Assembly: GCA_029945375.1 (NCBI GenBank)
Contig: CM057058.1
Coordinates: 806,001 to 870,000, forward strand
Length of the DNA: 64,000 nt
Origin: Agaricus subrufescens
Taxonomy: Eukaryota; Basidiomycota; Agaricomycetes; Agaricales; Agaricaceae
Reading direction: 5' to 3'
Shown here: positions 49,483 to 62,200 of the stretch, piece by piece
How the letters are laid out: every line of letters starts with the position of its first letter
Position numbering within the stretch: position 1 is the stretch's first letter
Made by a program: the position numbers and the translations under genes
Notes under the pieces: model-generated
The model's database searches: none
Seen by the model: the letters and a program-made list of their open reading frames with translations, nothing else
Told to the model about the DNA's origin: nothing

Positions 49483-50183
49483 AGTAGTAGTATACGCCTG
49501 ATTAATGATACTGTGAATATGTCGTTGAGTGATGCTGATGGCCCTAGGACCCCCTTATCAGGTTGGACAGCAAATGTTGATGCAGTATTAAATTTCCTAT
49601 ATTTGCGATTTCACGAAACAAACAACCATATTTTACTACTCTTACCATCATCTTTCACAACAGGGATGCAACCGCGTATGAATCCGACCTTATTTATCGG
49701 CCTGCTCGGCGAGCCAGGCCCCTTGACACGTCAAATATCAGACCCTGGACACATCATACATACGGAGAAGCCGCGGACAAGTGGCGGGAGCTGTAGGTGG
49801 ACAGCCAAATATCTTTTTGAGCGCAATTCGAAAATATCTGAAATAAACCGATGTGAGCCAGATATTTGGCATGGACGAATCGACAAACCGAATCGACACA
49901 GTTTACCAAGGATCAAGGATCCGGCTTGCGTGAGCGTCGTCAGGGAATCTTCTCGAGGCACGAATCCTGCGGAAAGTAGTCCATGAATATCGGGGGGGGC
50001 TATATCTGACATCGATTATTCTGATGTCAGAATAGGTCGCGTGCGGGTATCTCCCCGTTTCTTAGGTAGCGCATGGTCGTTTGTATTTGAGCATATGGCG
50101 ATGTTAACGCATCAACAACACCGAGTCTCTCGTGGATTTATAAACCCTCTTTAATCATGGCTCACCGACATCTCCTCAGACAA

Positions 50184-51072
50184 TGGTGTCTATTGTCAGT
50201 GTTGCATTTGTTGGCCTTGCCTTGGTTGCTGGTGTTCGTGGTGATCATAGCTGTAGGTTTAGACTGTTGTGTAGTACCACTGATAGTTGTATCATACTAA
50301 TATCCTCTTACTAGTCACCTTCAAGAATAACTGTGGGTCGAACATCCAACCCGTGATTGCCAACGTCAACTGTGGATACTCTCCTCGTTGCGATACGCCT
50401 GGATCCGGAGGGGCTGGAGTAGTGCGTGTCTGTGCTACCATACCTGCCTGTCAAACGCTGAACCCCCGACATAGCCAAATCCCGCGATCTCGTACACTGG
50501 ACCGCAGCCCCGTGTGTTGGGGGCGGGTGCCAGCCAAACGTTGACCATCAACCGCCAGGTAATGGATCGCCGTCATGATAATGTCGCGCCCCGTCTAATC
50601 TATTGACAGTGGAATGGACGTATATTTGCCCAGAACGGGGGCTGCGGCGCCAAGGGAGAGGGCTGTACGCTGACCGAGTTTAATCTCGATACCGGCAACC
50701 AATTTACGGCGCAGGTGTGCACACTGATTATCGTGGCCCACATACTGTTCTGACATTTGCCAGGCGTACGACATATCCAACATTCAGGTAAATAAAAAAA
50801 TCGTCCGCTCTCACTGGCAGCTGCTGACCGCGCAATCAAGGGGTTCACGCAGTCCATCGCCATCGCGGTGAACGGGTGCGACACGGTCAAGTGCACGAAC
50901 GTCAACTGCGGGTGCCTGCAGGCGTATCCTCCGGGGGTAAGCAGCGAATTTCTGCGGGCAAAAACAGCGCTGACCACACCGCTGCAGGACCTCTCTGGGT
51001 GCGGCAACGACTCGCCGGTGCGGGGGTGCTCGGCGGGAGACCATGGGTGGACTGTGACGTTCTGTCCGTAGC
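50184..51072 (+). CDS. Small secreted thaumatin-like protein, copy T4
   Basis: Signal peptide MVSIVSVAFVGLALVAGVRG. Exons then give FTFKNNCGSNIQPVIANVNC, PNPAISYTGPQPRVLGAGAS, WNGRIFAQNGGCGAKGEGC, TEFNLDTGN, AYDISNIQ | GFTQSIAIAVNGCDTVKC (intron present), AYPPG, and CGNDSPVRGCSAGDHG ending VTFCP with TAG at 51070-51072. It is more GC-rich in its second half than the other copies. Intact, and likely the unit nearest the original single gene, since its downstream neighbour is a conserved gene. Confidence 0.75.
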
Positions 51073-51211
51073 TCGTAGATATTTACGCGTGTTTGTTGTC
51101 CCACGATGATTACCCGAGGCTGGTGGGGGCGTGTGCTGGGCTGCATTCGACCCCCGCCGCCGCCTGATTGCCCGGGTGCGAGCCGATTATCTGAACGAGT
51201 CGTGGCTGGCG

Positions 51212-52812
51212 ATGAGCTCCAACCCCCGGCATGCCGACCAGGTCAGCGTCTCCGTGCCCCCCGCGCCCGTCTGCTCAGCCCCCGCACAGGGCCTCAACCG
51301 CGAGGAGGAAGAGTACAAAAAGTCTGTTACCGTTATACTCTGGTACGAGGTAGGGCCCCGCCTCCTTCTGCCCCCATCCCCGCATCACTGATGGTCCTGG
51401 CCCAGGCAAATGCGACGCCGATCAGAATTAGCCAGACGATCCCCACCTTTCCCTACTTCAAGCTCTCCGAGATTACAAACCTCGTAGCCGAGCTCCGTCT
51501 CACCGCCAACACCTGTCTCGAGACCTACAACCCCGAGACCGCCCAGTGGGACCAGCTCCGCATCTCCTCCGTCCGCAAGGTCGAATCTCAGCAGCGATTG
51601 CTTTATCGCATCCGCAAAAGCCTCCTCGAGGGCCTCAAGGACAGCGAATGTGTGCACATCGAGGACGAGCTCAAGATCCAACGTCGATTTCTCAAGTCCT
51701 TTCGGGGCTACGCAGAATGCCCAACGTCAGCAGCCTCATCCGCCGCAAAATTCAGAGAGCCGTCGTCGCCACGATGCGTCTGCAAGCGCGGTTCAATCGA
51801 CGTCGACTCAGACTCAGAGTCGCCAGCAGGCCGCCCACCCCACAAGGTCCGCATACCCAACAATTTCTACCCCTCCCAGCAACCATTCGTACACCGCCGC
51901 CATGACCACCTCTCCGCCGACGTTGATGACAATGCAGACCCTGGAGCTACAGCAGCGGACGTTGGACCCGCAACGGACCCTGGAGCAACAGCAGCGTCTT
52001 CAGCAACAGCAGCATCAACAGCAGCAGCAGCAATATCAGCAAGTTCCATCTCCGCCGCAAATGACCCCCACACCGCCGCAGCCCAGTCCCTACCAACACC
52101 ACCTTCCTCATCATCATCAAATGTTTCCGCAGATGATTTCCTCTACCCAGGAGCAATATACGACACCCACCCAGCTCCAGCCACAGCAACATCCGCAGCA
52201 ACACCAGGCGGCGCCTCATCATCATCAAGCGCAGTTGCAGCTGCAGCAATCACAACACTATCAACCTCTCCCTCCAGCATCCCCATACCAATATCCCCTT
52301 ATCCACCCCACCCACCCCTCAAACGTTGGCCAAATGACTATACAGTCGCCGAGATCTCAGCCGGATTTAACGCCATGGACTCCCTTGTGGCCCAATCAGC
52401 AAACGGATCAACAATGACCCATAAATCCGCTTTTGAGCGCGTCTTTGGTAGTCGTTATGTCAAGAGTACCGTTTGTCGACATCGCGGCGTTTGGAAACGG
52501 GCGCATGCAGCTGTCAAAGCCCAATACATAACTATGGGTCACGATGACAGGGCATATTGGGGTGAATTCGTTCGACATGTCGAGGGAAGGCCCTCATCTT
52601 TGAGGAATAATTCTGGGAATATGAGTAATCCGACGCCGAATGCGAATGCCTTGGTATCGCACCATGGTATACCTGAGGAGGATGAAGATCCGGGACAGGT
52701 CGATGAAACGCAATGCTTGAAAAACTTGCAGAATAGTCAGGGTGAGTTGGTTACGCTCGTTATGGTTCAACCTTCCTTTGTCAGTTTCTCAACCGTACGA
52801 TCATCGTTATGA
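51212..52812 (+). CDS. Conserved hypothetical protein with CAG-rich low-complexity tract
   Basis: Exon 1 (51212-51349: MSSNPRHADQVSVSVPPAPV, ending SVTVILWYE) joins at 51406 to a long exon (ANATPIRISQTIPTFPYFKL, then EITNLVAELRL and VESQQRLLYRIRKSLLEGL). The far end of the same frame reads LKRWPNDYTVAEISAGFNAM, then FERVFGSRYVKSTVCRHRGV and YWGEFVRHVEGRP, which looks like a compact helical DNA- or protein-binding domain. The middle is Ala/Ser/Pro-rich in this frame. An overlapping frame is open from 51650 to 52417 and reads it as poly-Gln. The 3' end may splice at the GGTGAG near 52740. I do not recognise a named family; the character suggests a nuclear regulatory protein. Confidence 0.65.
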
Positions 52813-53650
52813 TGAAATAGCCATGCCGAGTCAGTGTTTTGTGACATTCCTTCTTACATATCTTTGCTCATATTTTTTTCTCAGCATTGGATGCTTATGA
52901 TCCTTCTCTGGCGTCCCTCGGGACATGATCCGAAAAAAAAATTCCTTTTAAAAAGAAAAAATGCTTTGGTTTGTGAAAAGAAAATGAGCGCTAAATTGAG
53001 CTCATCCACGCTCGTTTTTTTTTCTTTTGGATTTCTCTTTGTATCAACAGCAGCTATCGTCTACTATGGAATATGTGATACCTTGCTTCTTATCCTTGAT
53101 TCCCCTTTGTTGTGCTTTTTTTTTTGCGCTCATTCGATCTTCGCTTTGCTTCGCGCTTTTGCTTCGACTTATGCATATCCTGAGGTGCTACCCCATTTCT
53201 TTCGTTGTAACAACAGACTTTTTTGCTTTTTTGTTAAAGCTGAGATACCAGTTGTTTTTGTTGCTTCTGATGTGGGTTTATGCAATTTGTTTTCTTAATA
53301 GTGTCGGCAGGTCAGGCATTAGCTCTGAGGAAATAAGATTGTGATCGTCGGGACTTGTGAAGGGATTTAGTCCGGTTATAGCGGAGCGGAGTCATGTGAT
53401 ATTTGGCGATAGGGACTGGGCCCTGGCAGTCAAGCTCAAGGCCCCGGGATCAAGGGAATGCGAGAATCAACGGAAATCAAGCTCAATGATATCGATTTTC
53501 CCCCAAGGAGTTTTGTTTCGTGCGGTAATGGCTGATTTCGATCGTTTGCTCAGATATGTACAGTTAAAACATTCTATAATGAATGACCCGCGGCCGGATT
53601 AGTGGCATGAACTTCAATTTCCGATCCACTAGGGTTATCGGCCCTTTGGT
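52813..53650. other. Intergenic region between two converging genes
   Basis: T-rich stretches, no recognised gene. The 154- and 105-codon open frames at 52834-53344 overlap each other and are hydrophobic because of poly-T runs. They show no family signature. Confidence 0.4.
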
Positions 53651-56150
53651 TTATTCGGCTTCTATTCGCCTGACTCTGAGAGGTACTTCGGCACCTCCGC
53701 AACCCCTCATCTTTGGTCTAGGGAGTATTGAGGGATGTTTATCGATCGGCGTTTCTGGTCCGTCCAGGAGTTCGAATTTATAATGCCGGACCAGGACTGC
53801 CAAGATGACCTATATGGAATTTAAGGTTAGCGGCGTGAGTATCCTACAAGAAGTCTAAAGGCCGTATATGATGTTTCTGGGAGGGAAGGGGGGGAGGTGG
53901 GGGCTGCTTACTTTGAATTCGGTTAGAGCGAAGGTTTTGCCGAGACAGGTCCTAGGACCGTCGGAGAAGGTGAGGATGTGACGGTAACCTTGAATTTCTT
54001 TGGCCCGTAGTGCCGAACTGGTTTGGGTGTTCGTTTGTAACCATCTCTCGGGTTTAAAGTCATGGGCATCGGGACCCCAGAATGCACTGCAAGTATTAAG
54101 ATATCCGATGGGAGAGGTGATTATGGTGCCTTTGCTTATGGAGAGTTTGTCTGTGGTTGAACCGTTTGAAGTATTTATGGGTGTAGTGAAGGGGATGACA
54201 TCGTCTTCTGTAGCCTGCGGAGGGAACGGTGAATGAGAGTGATAGTTAGACTAGGGAATACATACTACGCGGGTAGTTTCGGTTACTGGAGGATGGAGAC
54301 GGAGGACCTCGTGGACCACGGCGTCGAGGTAAGGAAGACCGGCTGTTATTTGCTCCCAAGTCGGGTCTGTTCCTCCGAGACTAGCGATTTCTATCCTAAG
54401 TTGGTCCTGTTTTTCAATTGCCCTGGATAACTCGATCAGAGCCCACTGTTCCACCACGCCAGGAAATCCTACGGATGAGGAGCTGATAAAGACGATTTTT
54501 GAGAACGCTTACAGTGAGGCTGACTGTCAGAGACGCGGTAATCCGTTAGTATAGCCGGACACATAATTCTGAGGTAAGGCGCACTTGAGGTTGTTGCGTA
54601 GCCTAAGAAATAAACATAAGCACACATTCTGAAATAAGATTTGTTCCCCGCATACCTGCCACTAGGAGTGTATTCTGAGAAGAAACGATAAATTCCACAA
54701 ACCTTTTTCCGTTCCATAAAATTGGAAACACATACCATTTGAGCCAGAACTTCTTCTGACGACATCTCTAGTTTGGTACCTGCATTTTCTGATTTGACTA
54801 AAAATGGATAAATGATTATTGAATGCAAGCCCAAATGCGGAGAAATTATTTACATACTTACCTAGGATCCCAATAATGGACTTATCTGTTACGACACTGT
54901 CATTTTTTTCACCCTTAGCTTTCCTGCTTCTGGTGAGGAGCTCATCGGCGATGCGGCCCATGGTTTGTCGGAGTTGGCGGAGCATGCGATTACTCTTCGT
55001 TGGAAGGTTTTGTAGCGTCGGAAATACAGGCCCCAAAAAGAATATGATACGCGAGAAGAAATCTGTGTTGGCATCGTCGAATGAGTCGAATACTTCCACT
55101 ACGGACGTATTTTTGTTTTCTAGTGCCTTGAAGTCATGTCCAAATCCACCGATACCAATAGAGTCCAACCTGACACAGCTAGTTTCAGATTCCTGTGCTG
55201 GTTCGTGCGATTCGGACGACTCACGAAGCGTGATTCATCCTTTTTATAAGAAGAACAATCAGCAATGTGGAGCCGCACAGCAACGGTACTATAGTAATCG
55301 CCATACGAACCACTTTTGAACGTCAATGACGGCAAATTCTGCTCTCGCATTTTCGATAATAGTATCCCACGACGTCTTCATCTAAGTCGCCGTTGCTATG
55401 TCAGCTAAAAACCCGCGTTGCAATTTTTTTTTTTTTTTTTTTTTTGCATGCTTACCTTATAAACGGCATCATAGAAAACAGGCAACAGTGGTCGTATAGC
55501 GGCGTTACTAAAGGCCGGCATGAGAGTCTTACGCTGTCTATGACGTTTCAGTGGCTCCGTTAGAGCATTTTCAGAACAAACGGCATGCATGTTATTCTTT
55601 CGCACCTCTTATGGCTGTCCGCCTCGGCCCAAAGCACCCCTCGACCGAACTGAACGAACCAAACCCGGGTATTTTTGTAAGACCTGATCAAGGCGAGAAG
55701 GTGAGGCTTGGGGCTTACCAAGTTTTCGATGAAAACGTGCGCTAGTTTCATCTGCACATACCCATATGTTTCGCGGGAGTAGAAATGCGCATTAGCTTTA
55801 GGATCGCAGATGACTATTCGTTTCGATCCAAGCGGTCCAGCAACCTGATATGCTGGACCATACTCTGCTGCCCACTGCTCATAGACAAGTTCGGGAGCCT
55901 TTTGCTCCTGGACATGACGGTAGTGTCCGAAGATGAAACTTGGGTTACGAGGACCTCTGAGAGGTGTCGTGTGCTTGAAGCTGTTAGACAGTGCCCGCGT
56001 TATGAGAAGAAAAACCGCAAGAAAAAAAAGAAGGCTAATGATTGCTGGTGTCGCCGTGAACTGGGAGACAGAAAGCTTGGGTAGAATCGCAGAGAAGTTT
56101 GAGAGCAGCATTGAAAAGCCTTGGTAAAGTTTACTAGGATAATTAAACAC
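53651..56150 (-). CDS. Cytochrome P450 monooxygenase
   Basis: Multi-exon minus-strand gene; exon 1 is 55719-56150, with a possible internal start at 56111. An N-terminal membrane anchor (AIISLLFFLAVFLLITRAL) is followed by a Pro-rich hinge, then FGRGVLWAEADSHKRQRKTL with PAFSNAAIR (helix C region), GIGGFGHDF, an I-helix segment NTLLVAGYATTS, the K-helix ExxR in VVHEVLRLHPP, a KPERW block and the heme-binding FSDGPRTCLGKTFAL. It ends IEAE-TAA at 53651. The enzyme should oxidise a lipophilic substrate at the ER membrane with a P450 reductase. One intron contains a run of about 23 T near 55425-55445. The residue before the I-helix TT is Ala instead of the usual Glu/Asp. All splice joins I tested keep the frame. 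CYP family not assigned. Confidence 0.9.
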
Positions 56151-58080
56151 AGGTCCTGCATTCAGGCTAAACCATTATCGTTGTGGTATGTAAGTTTGTG
56201 ACCACTATGTTGTAGCAGAGTTTGTTCTAGCAATGGTCATGGGTATCAGCTAAAGCCAGCATAATCATGTTAATGTTAGAATGGAGGCTATGGCGAGATA
56301 AGCAAGCCTCATATCGAAACATTTCATACTCCCCATACGCCACAGCACATGTGGGGAGAGAATGAAAACACCAAGCTAACCCTATTTGGTATAAGATCAT
56401 TCATGCGCCACAACCCACGCCCGAGACGGACAAGGTTGGAAGAATGGACTAGGTTCCTTCATTCCTCAGTTTTGTTCTTGGGAACCCGGCATGTCTACCA
56501 CTTTCAAATTCAGATTGAGGGTCAAGCATTTATTACTCCCTAGGGAAATAATTGACTTCTCAAGCCGGAGGCGATCATCAAAGCAGGCACTGTTCGGCCA
56601 AGCTGGGACCAATTGAGCATCTTAATTTAAAAGTTGAACATATCACCCTTGTCCTCCTTTACCTCATCACATCGATCTCTCGGGCCAGTCTCGGGCCAAG
56701 AGGTGGAGACCTGTCAATTCACGTATTTGCGTCAGTTCATTATCGTACACGGCGTTCAATTTGTTCAACTGCGGATTTCATCCCCGAAACTAAGGCAAAT
56801 ATAAGAAGAAAAAATTTCATCCACCGCCAACGTACTGAGAATTGTTAAGGTGCAAGTGAGTGTACGTTATACTGGTACTCGGTTTTCGTCGCGCCCCGGT
56901 AATATGTCGTATGTCATGTCCATACCAATACCCTGAAGCTGCTTGTCACGACGTCGGACGCGGGCGCATCAGTTATACTAAATTGTCTTCTCCTGACAAT
57001 CTCCTCTGCTTTTAAGGTTAGTATACATGAGGTTCTAGTTCCAAGACTCTTACCCTTCTTGCCTCATTTGCACGAGGCATCCAAATATGAATAGATGACT
57101 ATCAATGACAGTCCATGTAATGGTGGCTCTTCAACCCACATTCTCCTCCGCCTTGCTCATGACGATCCGAGTAGCCGCTAAATATAATCATGAAAATTGC
57201 CAAAATAATTGCGTAAAAGTAAATATGTAATGTTAATCAAAGCGGTTCTGGGCCTTGGCGCACACAATCCGACTCGGAAACTTTATTACACCCAACAGCC
57301 GATCGTGCGCCTGTGTACTCTGGAGTGCCGATAAAGAGATATGGAACAGCCAGCATCCGAACAGGGTAGGATTTGCCATGTTAATCGTAAAATAATAGAA
57401 GGCTGTCACACAAATATTCCACGAGTTTTCGGAGTATCCTATGACATCGACGGGGCTGTAACAATTGTTTCCCCTGGTTTCGAGATCCACTGATGTAATT
57501 ACCCGATATATTCATCGGCTTTCCGGGCGGATACCCTTTATGATACTCAGCCTATACCCTGAAATCTAAGCGTAGAAATAGGTTAAAATAATTCATATAG
57601 AACGTCATCCAATGACTGGTGGGGAAGAGTTAAAAATCAAACCGAAAATTGCATGTGGCGCGACTTTCAAACTCACTGGGAGCATGGTCCGTCGTGCCGG
57701 CAGTACAGTAACGAAGCCACAAAGACCAGGGAGAATAGACACATGTGCCTCTGGCCGCGGAGCTGCATTGCAGGGACCAGTTCCCAGTGGGGGAAGGTGA
57801 CACTGGGGTCACGTGCAATGGGCCAAGCTGCAGCCAAAGTTGCCGTTCAAGTGGCTCAGTGCGCGAGGACATCACCAACACTGGCCAGCCAGCGACATAC
57901 AACACGCATGTACTATTGAACTTCAACAACCCAGATTCGAAACATCTCTAACAATCTACTACAGGTAAAATATATCCAGGACACTGGCTCAAATTAAACT
58001 TAACGCTCTCACAAAGATCACCGGCCATCTTCACTAGACACACCCGAGGTTACCCTAGATTTCGCGAAAGAGTATTGCAA
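56151..58080. other. Intergenic region between P450 and HAD phosphatase genes
   Basis: About 1.9 kb between divergently oriented genes. Open frames of 60-99 codons overlap on both strands at 57612-57951 and none has recognisable content. It contains the promoters of both neighbours. Confidence 0.4.
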
Positions 58081-59276
58081 ATGTCCAAGGCCCGCGCGCG
58101 TCCGTTAATCCGAGCATTTTTGATTGACATATCGGGAAACCTACATGTCGGCTCTGAACCTACTCCAGATGCGGTTAAGGCTTTCCATTGCCTTCGTGCA
58201 TCTGGTATTCCCTTTCGTCTTTGCAGTAACACAAGTAAGGAATCAACAAATTCCGTTATTCAACGACTAAATGAACTGGGTTTCAAAATCGAGCTACCGA
58301 ACCAGTCGTTCCCTGGTTCTTATCCTGGCGATCAACAGGATTCTGCTACGCGAAATCGACCTCAGGGACGACAAGAGGTGTGGACAAGCATCGGTGCAGT
58401 GACACAATACATCCAGCAACAACACCTTAAAAGGTGAGTTTCTTCTCACCGAGCAGTACAGTGTGATAGTGACTTCCCTTTGATGGTTACAAGGCCATAT
58501 CTTCTGCTCACATCATCTGCCAAAGAAGAAGTGTCTTCCATTTTGAGCGCGGTCAATGATGACATATATGATTCATCTTATGATTCCGTCGTTGTTGGAC
58601 TAGCTCCTGAAGTATTTGATTATTCCCATATCAACACCGCCTTCAGGATCTTGAAGGGCGAACTGAGCGCAAATTCGAACGTCTCGGGTGCGCTTCGGAA
58701 GCCTATTAATAGGTCTATGAGCTCTACATTTCGCCCTCCACCGTTGATTGCGACGCACAAGGCCAAGTACGTTCAGACTGAAGCTCCTGCTGGGTTATCT
58801 TTGGGTCCCGGCCCATTTGTTACAGCACTAGAGACAGCTGCAAATGTTCGAGCGCATGTACTCGGAAAACCAACAAAACTATTTTTTGAGACCGTGATAA
58901 ATGATTTTTATCTATCTGGAGAGCTGGATAAAGCAGAACAGAATGGAAAGATAATGATTATCGGAGATGATGTGGAAGCAGATCTGGGGGATGGTGCCAT
59001 TGAACTGGGCCTTTGGAGAATTCTTGGTATGTGTTTTTCCCATCTTGACTCATCATTCTTGAGAAGTACTGACAATCTGGTGTCTTCGTGTTACTAGTTA
59101 AGACCGGAAAATACCGTGCAGGTGATGAATCGCGTCTCGGTATCACGCCGCCTGATGAAGTGTTCGATTCTTTCGCTGAGTGTGTGGAAAGGGTTTTGAC
59201 AGAACAAGGTTGTAGAAGCCGAGAGGTAAGAGAATCTGGAACTCTGTGCTACTCTGAGAAACGCCACAATCACTAA
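58081..59276 (+). CDS. HDHD2-like haloacid dehalogenase superfamily phosphatase
   Basis: Exons 58081-58433, 58494-59026 and 59098-59276 total 1065 nt (354 aa), in phase. HAD subfamily IIA protein closely resembling HDHD2/LHPP. Motif I is FLIDISGNLHVGSEPTPDAV (Asp nucleophile), motif II SNTSKES, the cap ends in GLAPEVFDYSHINTAFRIL, motif III is GKPTKLFF, motif IV IIGDDVEADLGDG, and the end is LVKTGKYRAGDES. A low-complexity insertion of about 22 residues (near 58310-58375) separates the motif II region from TSIGAV. The start ATG at 58081 immediately precedes the catalytic Asp region, as expected. The 3' end is ambiguous: reading on gives TAA at 59274-59276, while splicing at GAG|GTAAGA to an acceptor near 59287 would give TGA near 59314. 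The physiological substrate is not known from sequence. Confidence 0.9.
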
Positions 59277-62200
59277 CAAATTCTGGAAGCTTGTCACGTC
59301 TCATCATAAGCTTTGACCGTTGCAACAGTCTCGGCGCGACCTTCAATTCCCGCGACCCGCCGCAGAAACATCAGAAGTGTCTCCTTGGATCAGCCTACAT
59401 TAAAACACGGAACGTATCTGGTTCGTTTATCTACATCATCTCCCAGCGCCCAAGAGAGGCCAACATGTATCGGAAAAATATTACCATGTCCATTCTACTC
59501 TATATGTTTAGCTTGCTTCCTTTCCACACAGCCCAGCGACCCAGGCAAACCATCCCGCGAAATTTCCCATGATTCATTTTTGTATCCGAGTATACACGTG
59601 ATCTATCATAATCTAGACCGGGTTTTGTTTCACAGTGTTACCTGCCGCCTTATTGAATGCTGTGAAACAGCGTATCTCTCTTTTTGTTGCGATGAATCAG
59701 GTTCGTCCTATCAAAGATACAATTCCTTATTTAGATCTTACCGTCGGGCAGCACGGTATGTCCAAATTTAGGTAGCCCCGATCGGGTTCACGAACCCGAG
59801 AACACAGGGATTAACATATCCCCGTTTACCCGAGTTACATCATCAGGTCAAGTCCGTGTTACCAGAATTTGGGCAATTCCTCCTTTTGTTGAATTACCTG
59901 CCGGGAAGGGTTCTTGTCAGGCTCGAGTGACAATGGGATTGGAACCTAGAGAAGGGGCTACTAGAGATAGTTCATCTCGAACTGACTGATTTCTTCCCTC
60001 ACGGTGTGAAATTCACGGGGGCTGATCACCATCGGGTAGGGCTAACCGCTGGTTCAATTGTTGAAGGTGATGGAAGCCAGCGGTATTGATGGTTATTGTC
60101 ATATCACATCATTATGTTCGCGAATCATTATAAAGCTGTTTAATCGAGATAATTTAGTTAGGTAGGGCGCTGGGTAAGTCAAGTTCATCAAAATAGCGAA
60201 CTAAATTGACAAGACAAACAATGGGCAATCCCTGGAGCTCCAATACCATCATCCCTTGCCTAGGCTGGATTATCAACGGAGAGAAGGCTTTCACCACTCC
60301 CGCTGGATCCTCTCCTTTTGGTAAAGCCGTGTGACTAATGGCCTCCACATAAGATCATCGTTAATTATCAAGGTTACATGCGGAGAAGAGAAGCTATAAA
60401 CGCAAGGTTTCGCTGACTTAAGAGCGCTGGACGTACGGACAGAAGCCTTCTACCGGTGTACAGACAAGAAAGCGATGGGCGTGGGTCTGGCATAGAGGCG
60501 ACGCTCTAAGTCCTCCTTCTCCTTCGCATGAATCACTTCCGATGACCTCGCTTTCAGTTGATTTCGAACATGGATAGGAGTCAGAGGGGATTTCTCGGGA
60601 AGACCGCACCGAATCGGCCCGTAGAATTCAGTATTGTGTGTGTTTTTAGCTATCGGACATTCCTGATACCGGGCTTGTGGCGGTGATTCGCAAGAAGAAC
60701 ATTTCTCATAGAATGTTGCTGGATACTACTTGTGACCTTTTCCCCTACATCACGGACACTATGTCAAAGGGATGATCTACATCAATGGCAGATGTTTGAC
60801 GATGAACGTGAATCCCACTCGAGATTGTCTAGTACTAGTATTCTTTCTGATTTCTATGCAAAAGAGGCTATTTTTGATTCAAGACGTGATCTTTTAACCG
60901 ATGATCAAGGGGTTGTGTCACAAACCCACAAATAGATCCCGAATGCAAGTATAACCAGACGCCGAGCAACCCATGCTTATGTGTCTGGCTTCTGTTATCC
61001 AGGGGCTTCCTCGTGTATTGCGGCCTCTCCTATCCCCAGGTATTGAAGTGACGGCTCCCACAAGTAAGAAGTTTGAATTTCTCCATTTGTTAAAACGGTC
61101 CAAGATGCATACTGAGAGTATCAGTTCAAGTTGGAGATCTAGGCGCTTGTGTGAATGTTTACAATGGGACCTGATCATCCCCCCCCCATTGAACGGACAA
61201 ACTTAAAAATGGTGGCGTAGGCTGTGTACGCATGTACAAATCCACAAGTAGACGTCACTTTGTTCACGGGCTGTTGTAATTCAAGTGTGCTCGCTTTACC
61301 AAATCGTAATGCTTCGATTTGTCCCCACTGGAATTCCGAAAAAAATGAAGCGACATTTCTGGCCGTGAGAACCAACTAACTGCGGCACAAGGTGCTTGTT
61401 GTTGGTATATTAATAATAACCCGATGAGCGTTCGCTATTATCTCGCGTCCGTAACCCCTAGTCATACATGCCGTTCCAGATTAGCTTGTCACGTCCTTGA
61501 CGACGGGGTTCGCAGTAGTTACTATTATAGAAGGTTGGAAAAGAATAATAATCATAATGGCAGTGAAAAAGATAATGGCTGAAACGCTTTAGGGTTTTTG
61601 TTCTCTTCTCTTGAACCACATCTATCTATCATTGATTCATCATTCACGTTCAGTAAACTGACAGTTCCGGTGAATATTATGATTACCGTGAGGGAGTTGC
61701 ACTAGCAGAAAAGGTAGATGGATGAGAACGGTAGCTTAGCACGATCGTCATCGCCCGATTGCTGAATTAGGTATTGATGCATAATGGTGATGACAGTGGT
61801 GAAAAGAATGATTGATGAAATCGGTAAGACCAGTTTGTAGCCTATATGAACCGATCAGACTATAACAGACAATACTCAGCGAAGGCCCGTCCGAGTCGGT
61901 TAGATTTGGGGTAGAACTGTTCTTCCTCTGTCATGAGGAGTTTCTCAAGTTGTGGAATTCTGTATTTGAGCATGATTTAGACGAAAAAGGGATAATGGGC
62001 TTGGGCTGTGCTGCGCTAATTAACCGTGAGATAATGAACATTGCATATGACTCAGTTAGAGGTGCACGATGAGAAAAGATGATTTTCGGGTTTCGGCTAA
62101 ACCGGCGATTCATCCGACATTGTGTGAAAGCAGCGAGGGGACAAGAGCGAAAGAAGCGAAAATGAACAAAGAACGTAGAGGCCTTGAACAGATCGGGAAA

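Noticed and set aside
51947..52249. Leucine-rich minus-strand ORF (100 codons)
   Set aside because: It is the antisense of the CAG repeat tract; CTG repeats give Leu. No independent support.
52834..53344. Hydrophobic ORFs that look like small membrane proteins
   Set aside because: The hydrophobicity comes from poly-T runs, the two frames overlap and no family signature is visible.
57612..57951. Overlapping ORFs of 60-99 codons on both strands
   Set aside because: Three overlapping frames are open at once with no motif. This is more likely chance in GC-richer sequence than a gene.
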